Source: Pristionchus mayeri
Taxonomy: Eukaryota > Nematoda > Chromadorea > Rhabditida > Neodiplogasteridae
Assembly: GCA_036245805.1 (NCBI GenBank)
Contig: BTRK01000002.1
Location: 23,801,067-23,865,066, forward strand
Direction of reading: 5' to 3'
DNA length: 64,000 nucleotides
Shown here: piece by piece, positions 11,397 through 22,580 of the stretch
How positions within the stretch are numbered: the first letter of the stretch is position 1
Layout of the letters: every line of letters starts with the position of its first letter
Position numbers and translations under genes: made by a program
Notes under the pieces: generated by a model
Seen by the model: the letters and a program-made list of their open reading frames with translations, nothing else
Databases searched by the model: none
Told to the model about the DNA's origin: nothing

Positions 11397-11412
11397 TGCC
11401 AGGTCCCTTTAA
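11397..11412 (-). repeat. Proposed right terminus of the Kolobok element
   Basis: TTAA then AGGGACCTGGCA on the minus strand. On the plus strand the site reads CCCTTTAAAGGG, a palindrome, so a second element abutting at TTAA is also possible. Confidence 0.45.
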
Positions 11413-11860
11413 AGGGATGTCACATTGATTTAACACTAATACTTATTTTATAGCAATCATTATCACTAAACGAATTGCCAAATAAAAAAATATATAATGT
11501 AATATTATTTATAAAATAAATATAATAAAATAGAAAATAGTTGTCGGTTGGTGGTGGGGTTTTCGGGAGCCGGCTCTGACTTGAGCCGGGAATTTAGTAA
11601 ACCTCCCCTGGCAATTAGCCAACTGAATCGATCGGCGAGAAATCCGTTCGCATTTTCGTTTTCGCTTGTTTTTACTTAATATAAGTGAATATTTTTATTG
11701 TTGTTTTATATCATCGCATTAGTATAGTGTAGTGGCAGCGCCTGGACCTAAATTGACTGACATTTTCCCGTCTTACTCGTTGTGCAAGCCTTAACATTGA
11801 ATCACGTTACTTGAGTAGTACACTTTTTTCGCGTTATTTGCATTCATATCCTTCCTAGAA
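11413..11860. other. No gene recognised
   Basis: AT-rich sequence with a GC-richer patch at 11555-11640. No splice-supported exon or repeat seen. Confidence 0.3.
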
Positions 11861-11865
11861 GTACG

Positions 11866-12072
11866 ATGCGTAAACGAAAGTGCGCTCGTTGTGGACAGAG
11901 CGCGACGATTCTGTTCAATTTCCCAGGAAACTCGAAGCGCGTTCACCATCACCTGTGGGTGAAATCGCTGCGACGTAGCGCGAGGGCTTGTTGGCTGCAA
12001 ACTCGGACGCAGCCGGGATCAGCTCCGGAGCAGTCTCGCTCTTCTGAAATGTACTTTTATTTAAGACAGTAA
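11866..12072 (+). pseudogene. THAP-like finger fragment
   Basis: The frame reads KCARCGQSATILFNFPGN then a Trp-containing WVKSL motif, resembling the first half of a THAP domain (C-x2-C, FPGN, W). The second Cys-His pair expected later is not seen in the following 50 residues. Probably a fragment or the first exon of an unfinished gene; it lies 450 bases beyond the Kolobok end. Confidence 0.4.
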
Positions 12073-12128
12073 TAACCTAACTATTGAACGGATGAGTTGA
12101 CAAATGTTTCAAAGAAAATACAAACTAA

Positions 12129-12772
12129 TCAACTAGCCTCGATGGTTCCCCAGGTCTTCGTGACCTCCCTCACGACTTCCTTCTCTCCCTCGACAGCTTC
12201 GGGGGTCTCTTCCTCAGTATCTTCGAGACCCATATCCTTAATGCGAAGTCCGTCGACTCTGCAAAGACAAGAATACACTTGATTGAAATGATAATAAATA
12301 AAACCAGCCTGTGGCTCTGCGCACTCCTCGCTGACGCCACTCAGGAGGTAAAAAAGCTACTACATCGCATTGCAAACCTGTTGTTGGTGTTGGTCTCATA
12401 ATCGAGCCACTCGTTCTCCTCCTGCGATCTGTCGTCATCTCCGTTCTTGAGATCCTCGGCTTCTTCACGTTATCTCTCTTCCTGAACAAGTTAATTTATG
12501 CTGATGAAATATAGGGATCAGTTGATTGTTCCCATTAGAATCACAATATAAATGCAATCGAAACTACACAAACCTGCTTCTTCGTCTTGCGCTCAAGGAG
12601 ACTTCCGACATCATCGGCCTTTACGACGGTCTGCAAAGATAACTTTAGTATAACAATTAAATAAAGGAGTAACCCAAACACTTACTTAATAAGATCATAT
12701 GAAATATGTACGCAACTAACCTTCTTCTTCTTGTCCTTCTTTTTAGTTAAGAACGAATCAAGATCGACCATT
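12129..12772 (-). pseudogene. cdv-3: CDV3 homologue with a premature stop
   Basis: CDV3 is a conserved, charged protein of unclear function. Four minus-strand exons are read: MVDLDSFLTKKKDKKKK (12722-12772), TVVKADDVGSLLERKTKKQ, an acidic exon with EENEWLDYETN, and VDGLRIKDMGLED ending VTKTWGTIEAS and a stop at 12129. The pattern of a DxFxxKK start, Lys run, EWxDY motif and C-terminal TW fits CDV3. All phases match, but the third exon opens GAA GAG AGA TAA: an in-frame stop where family members continue. No alternative acceptor rescues it in frame. Recent pseudogene, stop-retaining allele or base error. Confidence 0.7.
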
Positions 12773-13787
12773 TTGATTTGTTTGCTGCTTCAAGTCGACA
12801 AAAATGTCGAAGTTCCACGCAGTTTGGTGGAGTTCCACTCCGAGAGTACGAAATCTGAAACAAAAACGTCATTTACAACAAGTACAACAGGATCGTATCA
12901 TTACAGACACAGAAACAAACATGAACTGCGCCTATTTTTAGCAAAAAAACACGTCACGCTATGTAAATCGATCAATTTGAATAGGCAGAACTGACTACAA
13001 AATGAAGGCGTTACTCACATAGATGGTCAGAGTGGTGGAAAGCCTCTTGGGCGAGAAGGTGACGGGAGAAACGACTGCTGACGTTCCGTTGAGGCCACTT
13101 AGCATGACAAAGATGCTGCCTCGGCGCTCCTCTCCTCTTCTAATCGAGTCCATCGTCGTGACGGCCTGTGCAAATCGATTTAGAATCGAACGCAATCGTT
13201 TTTATACGACAAATAGTTAAAATATAGAGCGTATTACGCGCGCCGAACCGCATGGGTGGAGGAAAGATCGCAAGGCGCAAGTTACGCGCGCCAAAACACG
13301 CGGAACTCGCGCGCCGTCCGTCGCCCAAGCATAAACATGACGAATTTGGCTTGTAGCGATACCAAAGCACAAATTCAACATGTTGGAAACAGCGGATGAT
13401 CAAATTGAAAACGGAAAATAGGGAAACCTTCGAGTTGGAGTTGAGGCTACAACGAGCCGTCAAAACAGGGCACAGCCGGTAAATAGTGAATCATGGGAAA
13501 AAAGCACCCGTTACCGTACTCACCCTAAATTCCCACCATTATTTTCGCATAGCCATTTTATTTTTTAAATTACGCGAACAGAAAATTTTTCTAATTTTTT
13601 TGTATTATAATATCAATTTTGAAATAACGAGTTCTACACAATAAGTTCAAATGTCCAATCTCTGCCAGGTCCCTTTAATCATCCGCCAAGGATAAGGAGA
13701 AATCTAAGTGTTTCGCTAAATTTGATTTAACTATCGCGGAGATAGCTGGATTGACAACTATACTCATTGCGAATATCTCATGCAATC
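12773..13787. other. 5' region of cdv3 and intergenic DNA
   Basis: A minus-strand open frame at about 13016-13154 (starts MDSIRRGEERRGSIFVML) has a donor leading towards 12783-12850 and could be an upstream exon or small gene; not recognised. Bases 13230-13330 are rich in CGCGC motifs, suggesting a promoter. The 25-bp shared word lies at 13655-13679. Confidence 0.35.
13655..13679. repeat. Second copy of the 25-bp TTAA-ended word
   Basis: Identical over 25 bases to the insert in serpin exon 11 (838-862). The flanks differ completely, so only this short unit is shared. Confidence 0.6.
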
Positions 13788-14629
13788 TCATTCTTTTCCT
13801 CCGATTTCGAATTTCGAAAGAGGAGGCGGGTGTGATTGACAAAGTGTCTTCCCTATTCCATTAATAATGATGATCGAGACCTTGGAGGAGAATTCGACAA
13901 CCTCCGTTGAAGAGGAACGAATTGATGCCGATCTTCTCGAGGCTGTCGATAATGGTGGCCAGTTTGATGTAGCCGCTCTTGCAGCCCTGTGCCTGCAAAT
14001 CCAGGCAGTTAGACCAGAGGGAAATTTAAAATATGAGGATTTAAGGTGAACACACAACCTACAGCATGGATGACAAATCATTCGCGATCCGACCTTGCAT
14101 CCGGGCACTTTGGTCGACTGGTCTCCATTGATGACTCCGCTGTGGGATCCCTGCACTGAGAGTACGAGAGTGTCCAGTTGACCATCGAATGGATGGAGTT
14201 TCTTCCTCAGATCTGCCATCGCTTCCGCAAGCTGGAACTTATCTAGTTTGTGATCAAACACACATGATTTTGAGTGCTTTTACTCGGGTCTACTGATCAG
14301 TCTTCCTAGATTCCAACTGACGGGATGCTCGCAGACAACCAGACTCTCGCCGATCTGCAGGAATGGAAAGCTTACGAGATCCTGAAAAGAAAGAGATTAT
14401 CGCAATATCATCGAACCTTATTTTGTGTAGTCTATGAACAAGTTGCAATAGGAACAATAGGCATCAAAATGAAGGGAAACGAACAGAAGGAAAAGTAGGG
14501 AGAACTGACAATGTGTCGATCGCGCTGTCCCATGATGAGGTCGTAGACGACGGTCCGATTGAGGTTACGAGGCGAGTAATCGGGGTGGATAGTGTTGCCA
14601 CGAAGTTTGGGAACGAAGTACGCGAACAT
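13788..14629 (-). CDS. Unrecognised protein gene
   Basis: Minus-strand exons: 14629 down to about 14513 (MFAYFVPKLRGNTI ... IMGQRDRHI), about 14310-14385 (DLVSFPFLQIGESLVVCEHP), about 14093-14250 (FQLAEAMADLRKKLHPFDGQ then LDTLVLSVQGSHSGVING) and about 13890-13992 (GCKSGYIKLATIIDSLEKIG). Splice signals are reasonable, but I know no family that fits. The LxTLVLSxxGSHSG segment faintly recalls the caspase strand before the catalytic His; this is too weak to use as a call. The first exon and upstream region resemble those of the serpin at 3145-3300, showing a shared duplication. Confidence 0.5.
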
Positions 14630-14636
14630 CGTGGAG

Positions 14637-15338
14637 AGAGAGGAGGAAGGGAGGAGTAGACCACTCCTGTCGAGAATGAGAGATCGAAGTGAATGAGACA
14701 ACGGATAATGATGATGCACGAAATTTGACCCTATTGATGGCTTCCTTAAAACGTAGACCATCCTTGTACTATCTGATAATGAAGGGAAGAATCTGATCAG
14801 AACATATTTGGTTGAATCCAAAGTAAGAAGAAATTGGGTAGAATTGACGAGAAAGGAACGACATGAATCTGAGAACAGAATTGAAGGAAGAGATTGAGAA
14901 GAGCCGAAGAGTAGATGAGACCTTATCATTGACATAAATCAGATTATAAACGAAGATGTTGAAGTCCAAAGAGTATGGTACGATATAATGCGCAGAATAA
15001 ATATATTCAAGGTGAATCCACGGTCCCTGAGAACTCTTTGTTTACTTTTATTCTCAACCTCAATTTAAATCTAACAGATTTCTTCTAAGGAAAGTAGAAG
15101 TGAGAGAACACATGTTTCATGTCGCGAGAATACAAACAAGAGATTCATCCAAGATTTATTTCGGAACCTTGTTCACATAATATGAAGCTACGAGTAATTA
15201 AGAGTATCGTAATGCGAGAAGATGGGGGAGTACTTTCTGAGACATCCACACGGGAGGGAGGAGACTTCAGTCGATCATCACCTCAAAGTGAAGAAATAAC
15301 TACAATGGTTCAGAATTCATCCTCTAATATACCGTCAA
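14637..15338. other. Duplicated promoter-like region and intergenic DNA
   Basis: 14637-14745 aligns to 3185-3300. The remainder is AT-rich with no supported exon. Confidence 0.4.
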
Positions 15339-18300
15339 TCACCCTCTTGTCAGGTTAATATTGTTTTGGACTAAAACAGTAGCTTCTGAATAGGTAATTA
15401 TCACAATGACTGGTACCTCCTTTCCGAAGATGACGTCATCAGTCTTGACGTGGAGGTCATCATTAGAAGGGTACTCGATGGGAGAATCGAGAGGAACGAA
15501 GGCAGACTTGTCGGCCATGCAGAGGGATTTGATGTTGACTTCCTGCAATGAACCATTTAGATTTTTCTGAACTAAAAGCATTATCTGCGAATTCTAGTCT
15601 TCTTTAATTTATGGTAATGCAACACCATATTTTAAATTTTTAAATATCTCTAACTGCAACGGTAATTTGCTATTGGCATAGACGAAATCAGTGATCCTAT
15701 ATTTTATGAAATATAACTCACATTGTACTTGATTCTGTGGCGAATTGAACGAATACCCTTCTTGAGACAGTGCGGGTCAGAGGATCTTCCGGCAGTGTGA
15801 ACCTAAGAATTGGTCGGAATGGTTCCTTCCCCTTCTCTCTTCTCTCATCCTTTCCTCACCCTGCACAACTCGAGGAGTCGGGGGAGGTGGCCACTGAGAT
15901 GCTTCTTGCCGACCAGTCTCACGAGTGAGAGAAGCACAGAGGGAGTGGAGGAATGCTTGTTCACTTCAACCTCGGCAATCTAAACAGCATTTATACTCTT
16001 TGTATACACATACTTATCAGAATTGACATCGTGATTTGCATCAAGTGATTACCTCCATGAGTTTGTCAGTAGTCGACGCGAGGAGAGAAGACATCCTTTC
16101 GTCGTCTTCTCCCTCACTCTTCTCAGCCAATGCTTCGAATGCTGCCAATGCTGCGTCCTTGATCTGAAAGATCAGAGATAATTTCTCATCTCCAGTTCAG
16201 TCCTCAATGGATACGTACTGCGGTAGTCTGAGTGCCGTAGTCAAGCAGATACTTCCCACTTCTGAATCTCTTCCCGAGGAAGGAGAGCAGGCTGCGAGTG
16301 GATTTCTCCTCCTGTAGGAAAAGGAGAGGGCACATCCTGAATGGTCAATTTAAAATGATACTTTAATCCAATGCATATAGGGAAAAGCAGTGAATACTAA
16401 GCAAATGCAACAGATTAAGAAGTGAATTCAGATTGTTGCTCACTTGATCACTCTGCACATGAAGAAGTGTCGATGGGAACTCGTCGAAGCAGCACAGACT
16501 ACGATGCACTCGAGCAGTTCCTTCCACACTTCTCATCTCCAGTTCAGTCCTCAATGGATACGTACTGCGGTAGTCTGAGTGCCGTAGTCAAGCAGATACT
16601 TCCCACTTCTGAATCTCTTCCCGAGGAAGGAGAGCAGGCTGCGAGTGGATTTCTCCTCCTGTAGGAAAAGGAGAGGGCACATCCTGAATGGTCAATTTAA
16701 AATGATACTTTAATCCAATGCATATAGGGAAAAGCAGTGAATACTAAGCAAATGCAACAGATTAAGAAGTGAATTCAGATTGTTGCTCACTTGATCACTC
16801 TGCACATGAAGAAGTGTCGATGGGAACTCGTCGAAGCAGCACAGACTACGATGCACTCGAGCAGTTCCTTCCACACTCTTCCATCCTCATCTGCAGCAGA
16901 TAAGGGATAGATCAGTGCTGAGATACCAGAGTTCCTAGCAGATGGTATGTTAGGAAATCGCAGATTACGCCGCATGTCAATCTAGTTTTTCCTCGTGTAC
17001 TTCGAAAATTGCAGCATTTGTCTGCCACTTCCTAATACAGCAGTTGATAAGAGTTAGATTCTCACATCATTTAATTCAGAAGTAATTAGGTATAAACAAA
17101 TGAAATAAGATAGCTGACAGTATTTTCCATCTGCAATCAGTCCGATGAGTGAAGAGAGAGAGCGAGACTCGGAGGGGGAAGACTCACGACGGGCTGACTG
17201 CAAGAATAAGAATGATGGGCAGATACCTTCCACCGCACCATTCAACGATAAAACACTTATGTTCTAGGATACAAATCGGATCACGATATCACCGAAGATG
17301 AGATAAATTAGACGTAGCAGTTGCATTCTTCCCCTACCAATCTTCATTCTACTCTGCATTCTTACCTTCAAGAGAGCCTTGCACATCCTATCGATCTTCT
17401 TCTCTCCCACCAGTTCAGTCACTGTCTTCCATCCTTTACTGATCATTCCATCGAGAATACTGTAGGCAGCGATACGCGGTTCTTCTGAACCATGGAAGAG
17501 TACCTAGAAAGAAGGAAAGAGAGTTCCGATGATTGGCTTATTTCCATCTTTCTTACGCACGAGAGAAAATTATTGATTAGTCGTTAAAAATCACGGGGAA
17601 AAATATTTACATGCTTTTATGTGTTATCATTTATAAATATCGGTTCTCTGCGTGGGTTATTTCTTAGCCACATAACAGAGGAGAATATCGATTTAGTCTC
17701 TTCCTCGCTGTTTCTCACCACATTCGTGGCGAGGTCGAAGATGTCCTTGACGAGAGGAGAGAATACATCGAGAGTACGACTGACTAATTCGATGATGCAG
17801 TCCAGTGACTCCTCCGACTCATACCATCTATGTTTGTCGTAGTTCTGAAACAATCACATAATCATACAATATTATGGAATTGAAGATTCTAGAAACTTAA
17901 TTGAATATTGTAATTATATTAGCTATTTACTGAGGATGTTAATGAAACGAATTTAGACACCCTGATAAGGGATGAGAAGATGGGAAGGTAGATCTTGAAG
18001 CAGCCATTTCCCATTTCCTCCTGTTTGAGAATCATAGTGAATGTATTCAGTCCTGCCCATCGAACTGTCGAATCGAAGTGGTTGATCGATCGATTGAGGA
18101 AGGGAAGGAGAGATGACGATCCGAGAATGGAGGGACACTCTCTGTAATTGAAAAACATCACGATAATTTGATTGAGAAATCAAGAAATTACTATTTTTTT
18201 GTAAATAAATTCATCCGCGAAAACAGAAAGTAATTAAAGAGGGCTTACTCAATGAGCTCGAGGGCAGTGATCAATCTGGGGACACTATCAGAAGAGAGGC

Positions 18301-19111
18301 ATCCATCCATGAAAGAGACTAGCCCAGTCCATCCTTGAGTGTTAGTTGCATAGTCTGGAGATACCACAATTGACTAACTTACAATGTTTTGGCCCTTAGA
18401 TGGCAAACAATCGGAACAATTGGTTACTTAATAGTAGTACTTACCAGTGCGAGCCTCTGCAATACACGTGATAACTCTTCTGAGCGAAGAACGGAGATTC
18501 GCAGTAGGCTTGGAGGCGACATCCTTAAGTGATTAGAATTAAATTGATTTTGAAAAGTATGTTTTTTTTAATCACATTTTCAATCCGAGATTGAATATAT
18601 TTTGTTGAATTATTCGTAAAATAAAAACGAACGAATCATCAGCAACTTCTCAGAGATTGAAGAAACAATCTCATCCGACCAGTCCACTCCATTGTTCCAA
18701 TCTACTCGCAGCATCAACTCCAGTGATCTCATCTGAAATCATTATATTAATTGATATACGCTATCTCTTAACATCCTCAAAAATCGTAGTCATTATCTTC
18801 GTATTTTTTTAAAAATTTTATTCGTCCACATTTCACACGATAAGTCAGAGCAAAATTCGAAAAATAAGTCAAAATTATAAAATATATCTGTGTATTATCG
18901 AATGACGCAATATGACCTTATCCGACTCCGAGGCCATTCCCATATTCCAGAGATACGAAATCTTGATAACGGAAGAGAGCTTGTCGAATTTTCCATTGGC
19001 TGCTCGTCTGAATTAATGTAGATATTTAATTTCTCTGTTCATTGGATACCTCTCCTCCCACTCTCCGGATTTCATATTCGTAATGAGCTCACGGAAACTC
19101 ACGTAGTCCAT
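15339..19111 (-). CDS. Importin-5-like HEAT protein, N-terminal type
   Basis: Importin-5 (importin beta-3) carries cargo into the nucleus with Ran. The ATG at 19111 is 6 bases after a TTCAG acceptor, as for a trans-spliced start. Exons read MDYVSFRELITNMKSGEWEE, then RAANGKFDKLS, LELMLRVDWNNG, LRSSLRRVITCIAEA, WTGLVSFMDGCLSS, ECPSILGSSSLLPFLNRSI with VRWAGLNTF, ESLDCIIELVSRTLDVFSPL, EEPRIAAYSILDGMISKGWK, VWKELLECIVVCAAS, IKDAALAAFEALAEKSEGED, and IKSLCMADKSAF near 15500. The order follows, as I recall it, the first half of importin-5, including the ALxI..P.ILG and YLxP helices. It ends near 15339 without the conserved C-terminal part. A 347-bp internal tandem duplication duplicates one exon and part of another. 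Confidence 0.5.
16185..16878. repeat. 347-bp direct tandem duplication inside the importin-like gene
   Basis: 16185-16531 and 16532-16878 are near-identical, joined head to tail. Each copy holds the exon reading TRSLLSFLGKRF; the exon reading VWKELLECIVVCAAS is complete only in the second (right) copy and cut at the junction in the first. CTCATC-type microhomology lies at the junctions. High identity across introns means the duplication is recent or an assembly artefact. Confidence 0.85.
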
Positions 19112-19230
19112 CGTGATCTGAAGAAGGATCCATTTGTCTAATTCCCTTTGTATTGCATCCTAACTTATATCCCCTTCCTTGAACCATCAGAACATTTCGA
19201 AACAACAATAAAGTATCGACACAACATATT
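19112..19230 (-). promoter_or_regulatory. Operon-like intergenic spacer
   Basis: About 119 bases separate the upstream gene's stop from the next ATG on the same strand, with CTTCAG just before that ATG. This spacing is typical of nematode operons processed by SL trans-splicing. Alternatively the two coding parts are joined by splicing from the GTATCG donor at 19245 in phase 0, giving one long gene. Confidence 0.4.
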
Positions 19231-21569
19231 TTAGTTATTCGATACCTGATCCGTGTTCTTCTCGTCAGTCTCCTCTTCCTCACTCTTCCCTTCCTCTTCA
19301 CTCGTCTCCTCCTCCTCTCTCATCTCCGGAAGTACGAGAATAGTCCATTCTTTGATATCTTCCTGGGGAAAGCGATGAAGAAATTTCACCCGCATCTGAC
19401 ATAATTCAATTAAATTCGTTGCTTCGTATTTCCCATTTGTTCCTTGACGAGATAGTTCATACCTTCTGAGTGAATTCGTTGATGTCCTCATTGAGATTCT
19501 TCTCCCAGTCCCACTGTGGATCGATATGAGGGCAGAGGAGGGGGAGGAGAGGAAGGAGAGGAAGGACAACTGCCAAGAAGGGCGATCCGAGAGCCTGATT
19601 AAAACATTAATATAATATTTTCATAAATTATGCAAGTAATATCCATCAAATTTTAAAAAATAATGTTACCTTCAATACGATCTCAGCGGAAATCCGTATT
19701 ACATCCGCATTCTCCTCTTCCCCTTCAGAATCGTCCATCTAAAACAATCTTCTAGTTAAAGTCCCCTCATCCTATTATGATCTGTGCATCGAAAGATAAG
19801 CAATTCTAATACCAACCTCACTCATGGAATCTGATTCCATTTCTGAACTCTCAGAATCGCTGAGTATCGACGTCTCTGAGCCGTCCGTATCTTCCTCGGA
19901 TCTCCTCGGATCCTTCTCCTTCTTCCATCTGCTCACTTCTTCATTCAGCATTGCACCAATCTCTTCCATTTCTTTAGTAGTCACCTCCTGAAGACACGCA
20001 GATTAGGAGAGAATGGTAACTTTTAATTCACAAAAACCCAAAATTGAACACAGTGCATACATATATCTTACCTTGATATCAATTTCCTCCAGACACTTAG
20101 CGATAGAAGAGAGGAAGACGGGAATTAGTTCTTTCTTTCTTGCTTCTCTCATCTCCTCCCTCACTACACTCCAGTATTCGTGCCATAGAGACAAGTGACG
20201 GGAACCTGACAAGGAAAATATAGATATATGGAGAATTGAAAAGCGGAATGCGTTCAATAATTGAAGATGATGAGGGAAAGGAGTACCTCCGTGGTTCTTC
20301 AGGCAACGAATGAGGGTGGGAGTGAACTTGGCTGCCCATTGAACATCGGTTCCACTCGATAAGACGAGTCTGATCACGAGTGTCTCCAGATGGAGTGAGA
20401 GAGGATCGAGCGAATCTGGAAAAAAATAATTGAAGAAGAAAGAATGCGACATACTGTATGCCACTTTCTTGGTATTTCCTGACATATCTCTAGCAACAAA
20501 ATCATTCCCAGGAAAAAAAGTTAGATTCGATTGACTCCCTTTTGCATTCTCAATAGTCCGAGAAAGGACGAACCTCCGTAGTTGAGAGTGAAGAAATCGA
20601 TGAGAGAGAAGGCGAAGTGGTTCTGACCGTAGCTCTTGGATACTCAAATAAAAGGAGGTTAACAATTTTATCGGTATTGGTCACAAAAATCATCGAAATT
20701 CTTTTTCTGAACGATAATATGAAGATATTGAAGAATAATTCACGATTGACATTGTCGATTGATTGGATGAGCAGAGGGAGGAGAGTAGATATCATACATG
20801 CAGGGAGAACGAAGTACCGAGGTACGTCGCCAACCTCCTGAAAATTAAGGAGAAATTTTATTTTGCTTATAGGCATAGATCACATTGGACAGGGTGATCC
20901 ACCCCCTTCCTATCTTATCCCACTTTCTAGGCATCTCTCCCGGATATTCGGTGAGCTAACCCCGTTGCGATGGGTAATGAATGAGAAATTATAGGGGTAG
21001 GCCAAATATCGAATAAGTGCCCATACAATTATAGTTTAAATTATCCCTGGTTAAAAGATGAAGTAATTCACGGAATTACTTAATTCCTGTATTTTCTACA
21101 CGGTAAAATATTAATAATGGGTGTGTCGTACTTGATGTCGTCATGTAGATCCCACCCATACTTCCGATCTCGGAGGAGGGAATCGAAGTGAGAGATGATA
21201 AAGTGGAGTGCCTACAATAGTGAATATCACTGATGGAAGAGACGAGTAAAACTATCCCGATATACATCATAATTATTACATAAAACATCGCCCTATTAAA
21301 GGAATAATTTAGGAAATTTCGCTACTGATGCTAAATTCATTTTACTTATTTTATTATTTCTCTTCGGAAATTCATGGGTTCAGTTCTCTCAAACCTAATG
21401 AGCGAGAAATTACCTCGTGTGCTGATTCTACTCCATACTCGTGGCATTTCAAAGACTTCTCACGAATTGTCTTCCATAGGACGGCCTAAGTAATCAGTAA
21501 GAAAATTAGGATATAAGGAGGAAACGTTACCTTATCATCCTTCGTCGGATCTTCATTATTCCTGTTCAT
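19231..21569 (-). CDS. Importin-5-like HEAT protein, C-terminal type, acidic
   Basis: It starts MNRNNEDPTKDDK at 21569. Further exons read AVLWKTIREKSLKCHEYG, ALHFIISHFDSLLRDRKYGW, EVGDVPRYFVLPACMISTLL, SYGQNHFAFSLIDFFTLNYG, LSLHLETLVIRLVLSSGTDV, SRHLSLWHEYWSVVREEM with VFLSSIAKCLEEID, TTKEMEEIGAMLNEE, a Ser/Glu/Asp run, then ISAEIVLKALGSPFLAVVLP with LLPPLCPH and WDWEKNLNED, and a Glu-rich tail ending at 19231. The helix with SIAKCLE, the acidic linker and the LLPLL..CPH motif match, from memory, the C-terminal half of importin-5. Yet the gene sits upstream of the N-terminal-type gene. A large internal intron lies at about 20660-20780. Confidence 0.5.
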
Positions 21570-21599
21570 ATTTATTTTCTGAGGGAGAAATCAACCTCC

Positions 21600-22575
21600 T
21601 CTCAGGGTGGATTGAGACGAGAATGAGTGAGGAATGAGAGAGGGCAGAATAGAAAGGAGTTGAAAATGCACGTTTAAAAAATGAAATTGCCCATTGTTCA
21701 ATAACGAAATTAATTTGTTCTGTTCTTTGTAACTATAAGATAATATTTATAAGGCATTCCATTGATCTAACCTTATCGATGATTAAGTCTATGGTAGTAT
21801 CCACAGAGAATAAGAACAGAGACCACTATAAATTACAAGCAACTTATAATATGTTTATAGCTCGTAGCGTAGATTTAAGTAGTAAGGATTATACAGGAAA
21901 AAATAGTCTTCACAAAATGATATTACGATGCCGAATGAACGACAAAGGAACTATTGAAAAGAGATATCGAGATTTGTTATGTAATTAGAGACAATATAGA
22001 GATTAGGACTACTAATAATGGAGTCTTCGAGACGAATCCAATGTGATACTATTCTATTAGACAAGAAAGCGGCAAATATTTTACTAGTGGAGCGAAATGG
22101 GCAAGTTTTAAGGCGGTGACTTCTAGTGATACCTATTCGGGAAGGGAAATTAATGAAAGAACGAAAATCGTATCATAATAGCCGAAAACTATTCTTCGGA
22201 AATTATTGTGTAACAAGTGAGTAGATCGATCTTAAAACGACGATGGGAAAGAAGGGGGAGGTTGAGTGTCTTCAGTTGTTCTTGGCAGGAAGAAGGGGAG
22301 AGATTGCATCGGGAGAAGACGAGTCTTGTGGAGCGCCTTTGATTATTATTAATCTCTGAGGGGAATCAATAATTGAAAGGCAATTTCACTGTACTGATTC
22401 ACGACTGTGCAATTATCCGTGGAAAGTATTCAAATGTTTACTCAGTACTAATATCACATGAATTACAAGTAATCGGACCCTGAGATTGACGAGAAATGCA
22501 AGAAATCGGAGTTGTTCTGCACAGAGACAGAATGGGCCGATGTCTTCTCGGAGAGACAAAGAGAAAGCAACGGAG
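21600..22575. other. Intergenic, no gene recognised
   Basis: Lies between the 5' end of the importin-like gene and the 3' end of the first UGT. AT-rich; short open frames only, none with motifs. Presumably includes the importin-like promoter. Confidence 0.4.
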
Positions 22576-22580
22576 GTATT

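Larger units (their letters stand above)
5473..11412. mobile_element. Candidate composite Kolobok DNA transposon
   Basis: A THAP/DDE transposase of Kolobok type (8130-11111) lies between two similar inverted ends. The left end is TTAA then AGGGATTTGGCA at 5473-5488; the right end, read on the minus strand from 11412, is TTAA then AGGGACCTGGCA. TTAA target duplication is the known signature of this superfamily. The inverted ends are short (10 of 12 bases match) and could be coincidental, so the boundaries are inference. If right, the element also carries fragments of three ribosomal-protein genes between 5958 and 8002. Confidence 0.5.

Noticed and set aside
13788..14261. Caspase-like signature in the unknown gene
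   Set aside because: Only a short LVLSxxGSHSG segment resembles it; no QACxG active-site motif was found.
20003..20665. 220-codon continuous minus-strand frame read as one exon
   Set aside because: Splice sites and phases show several exons; the joined frame reads through introns.
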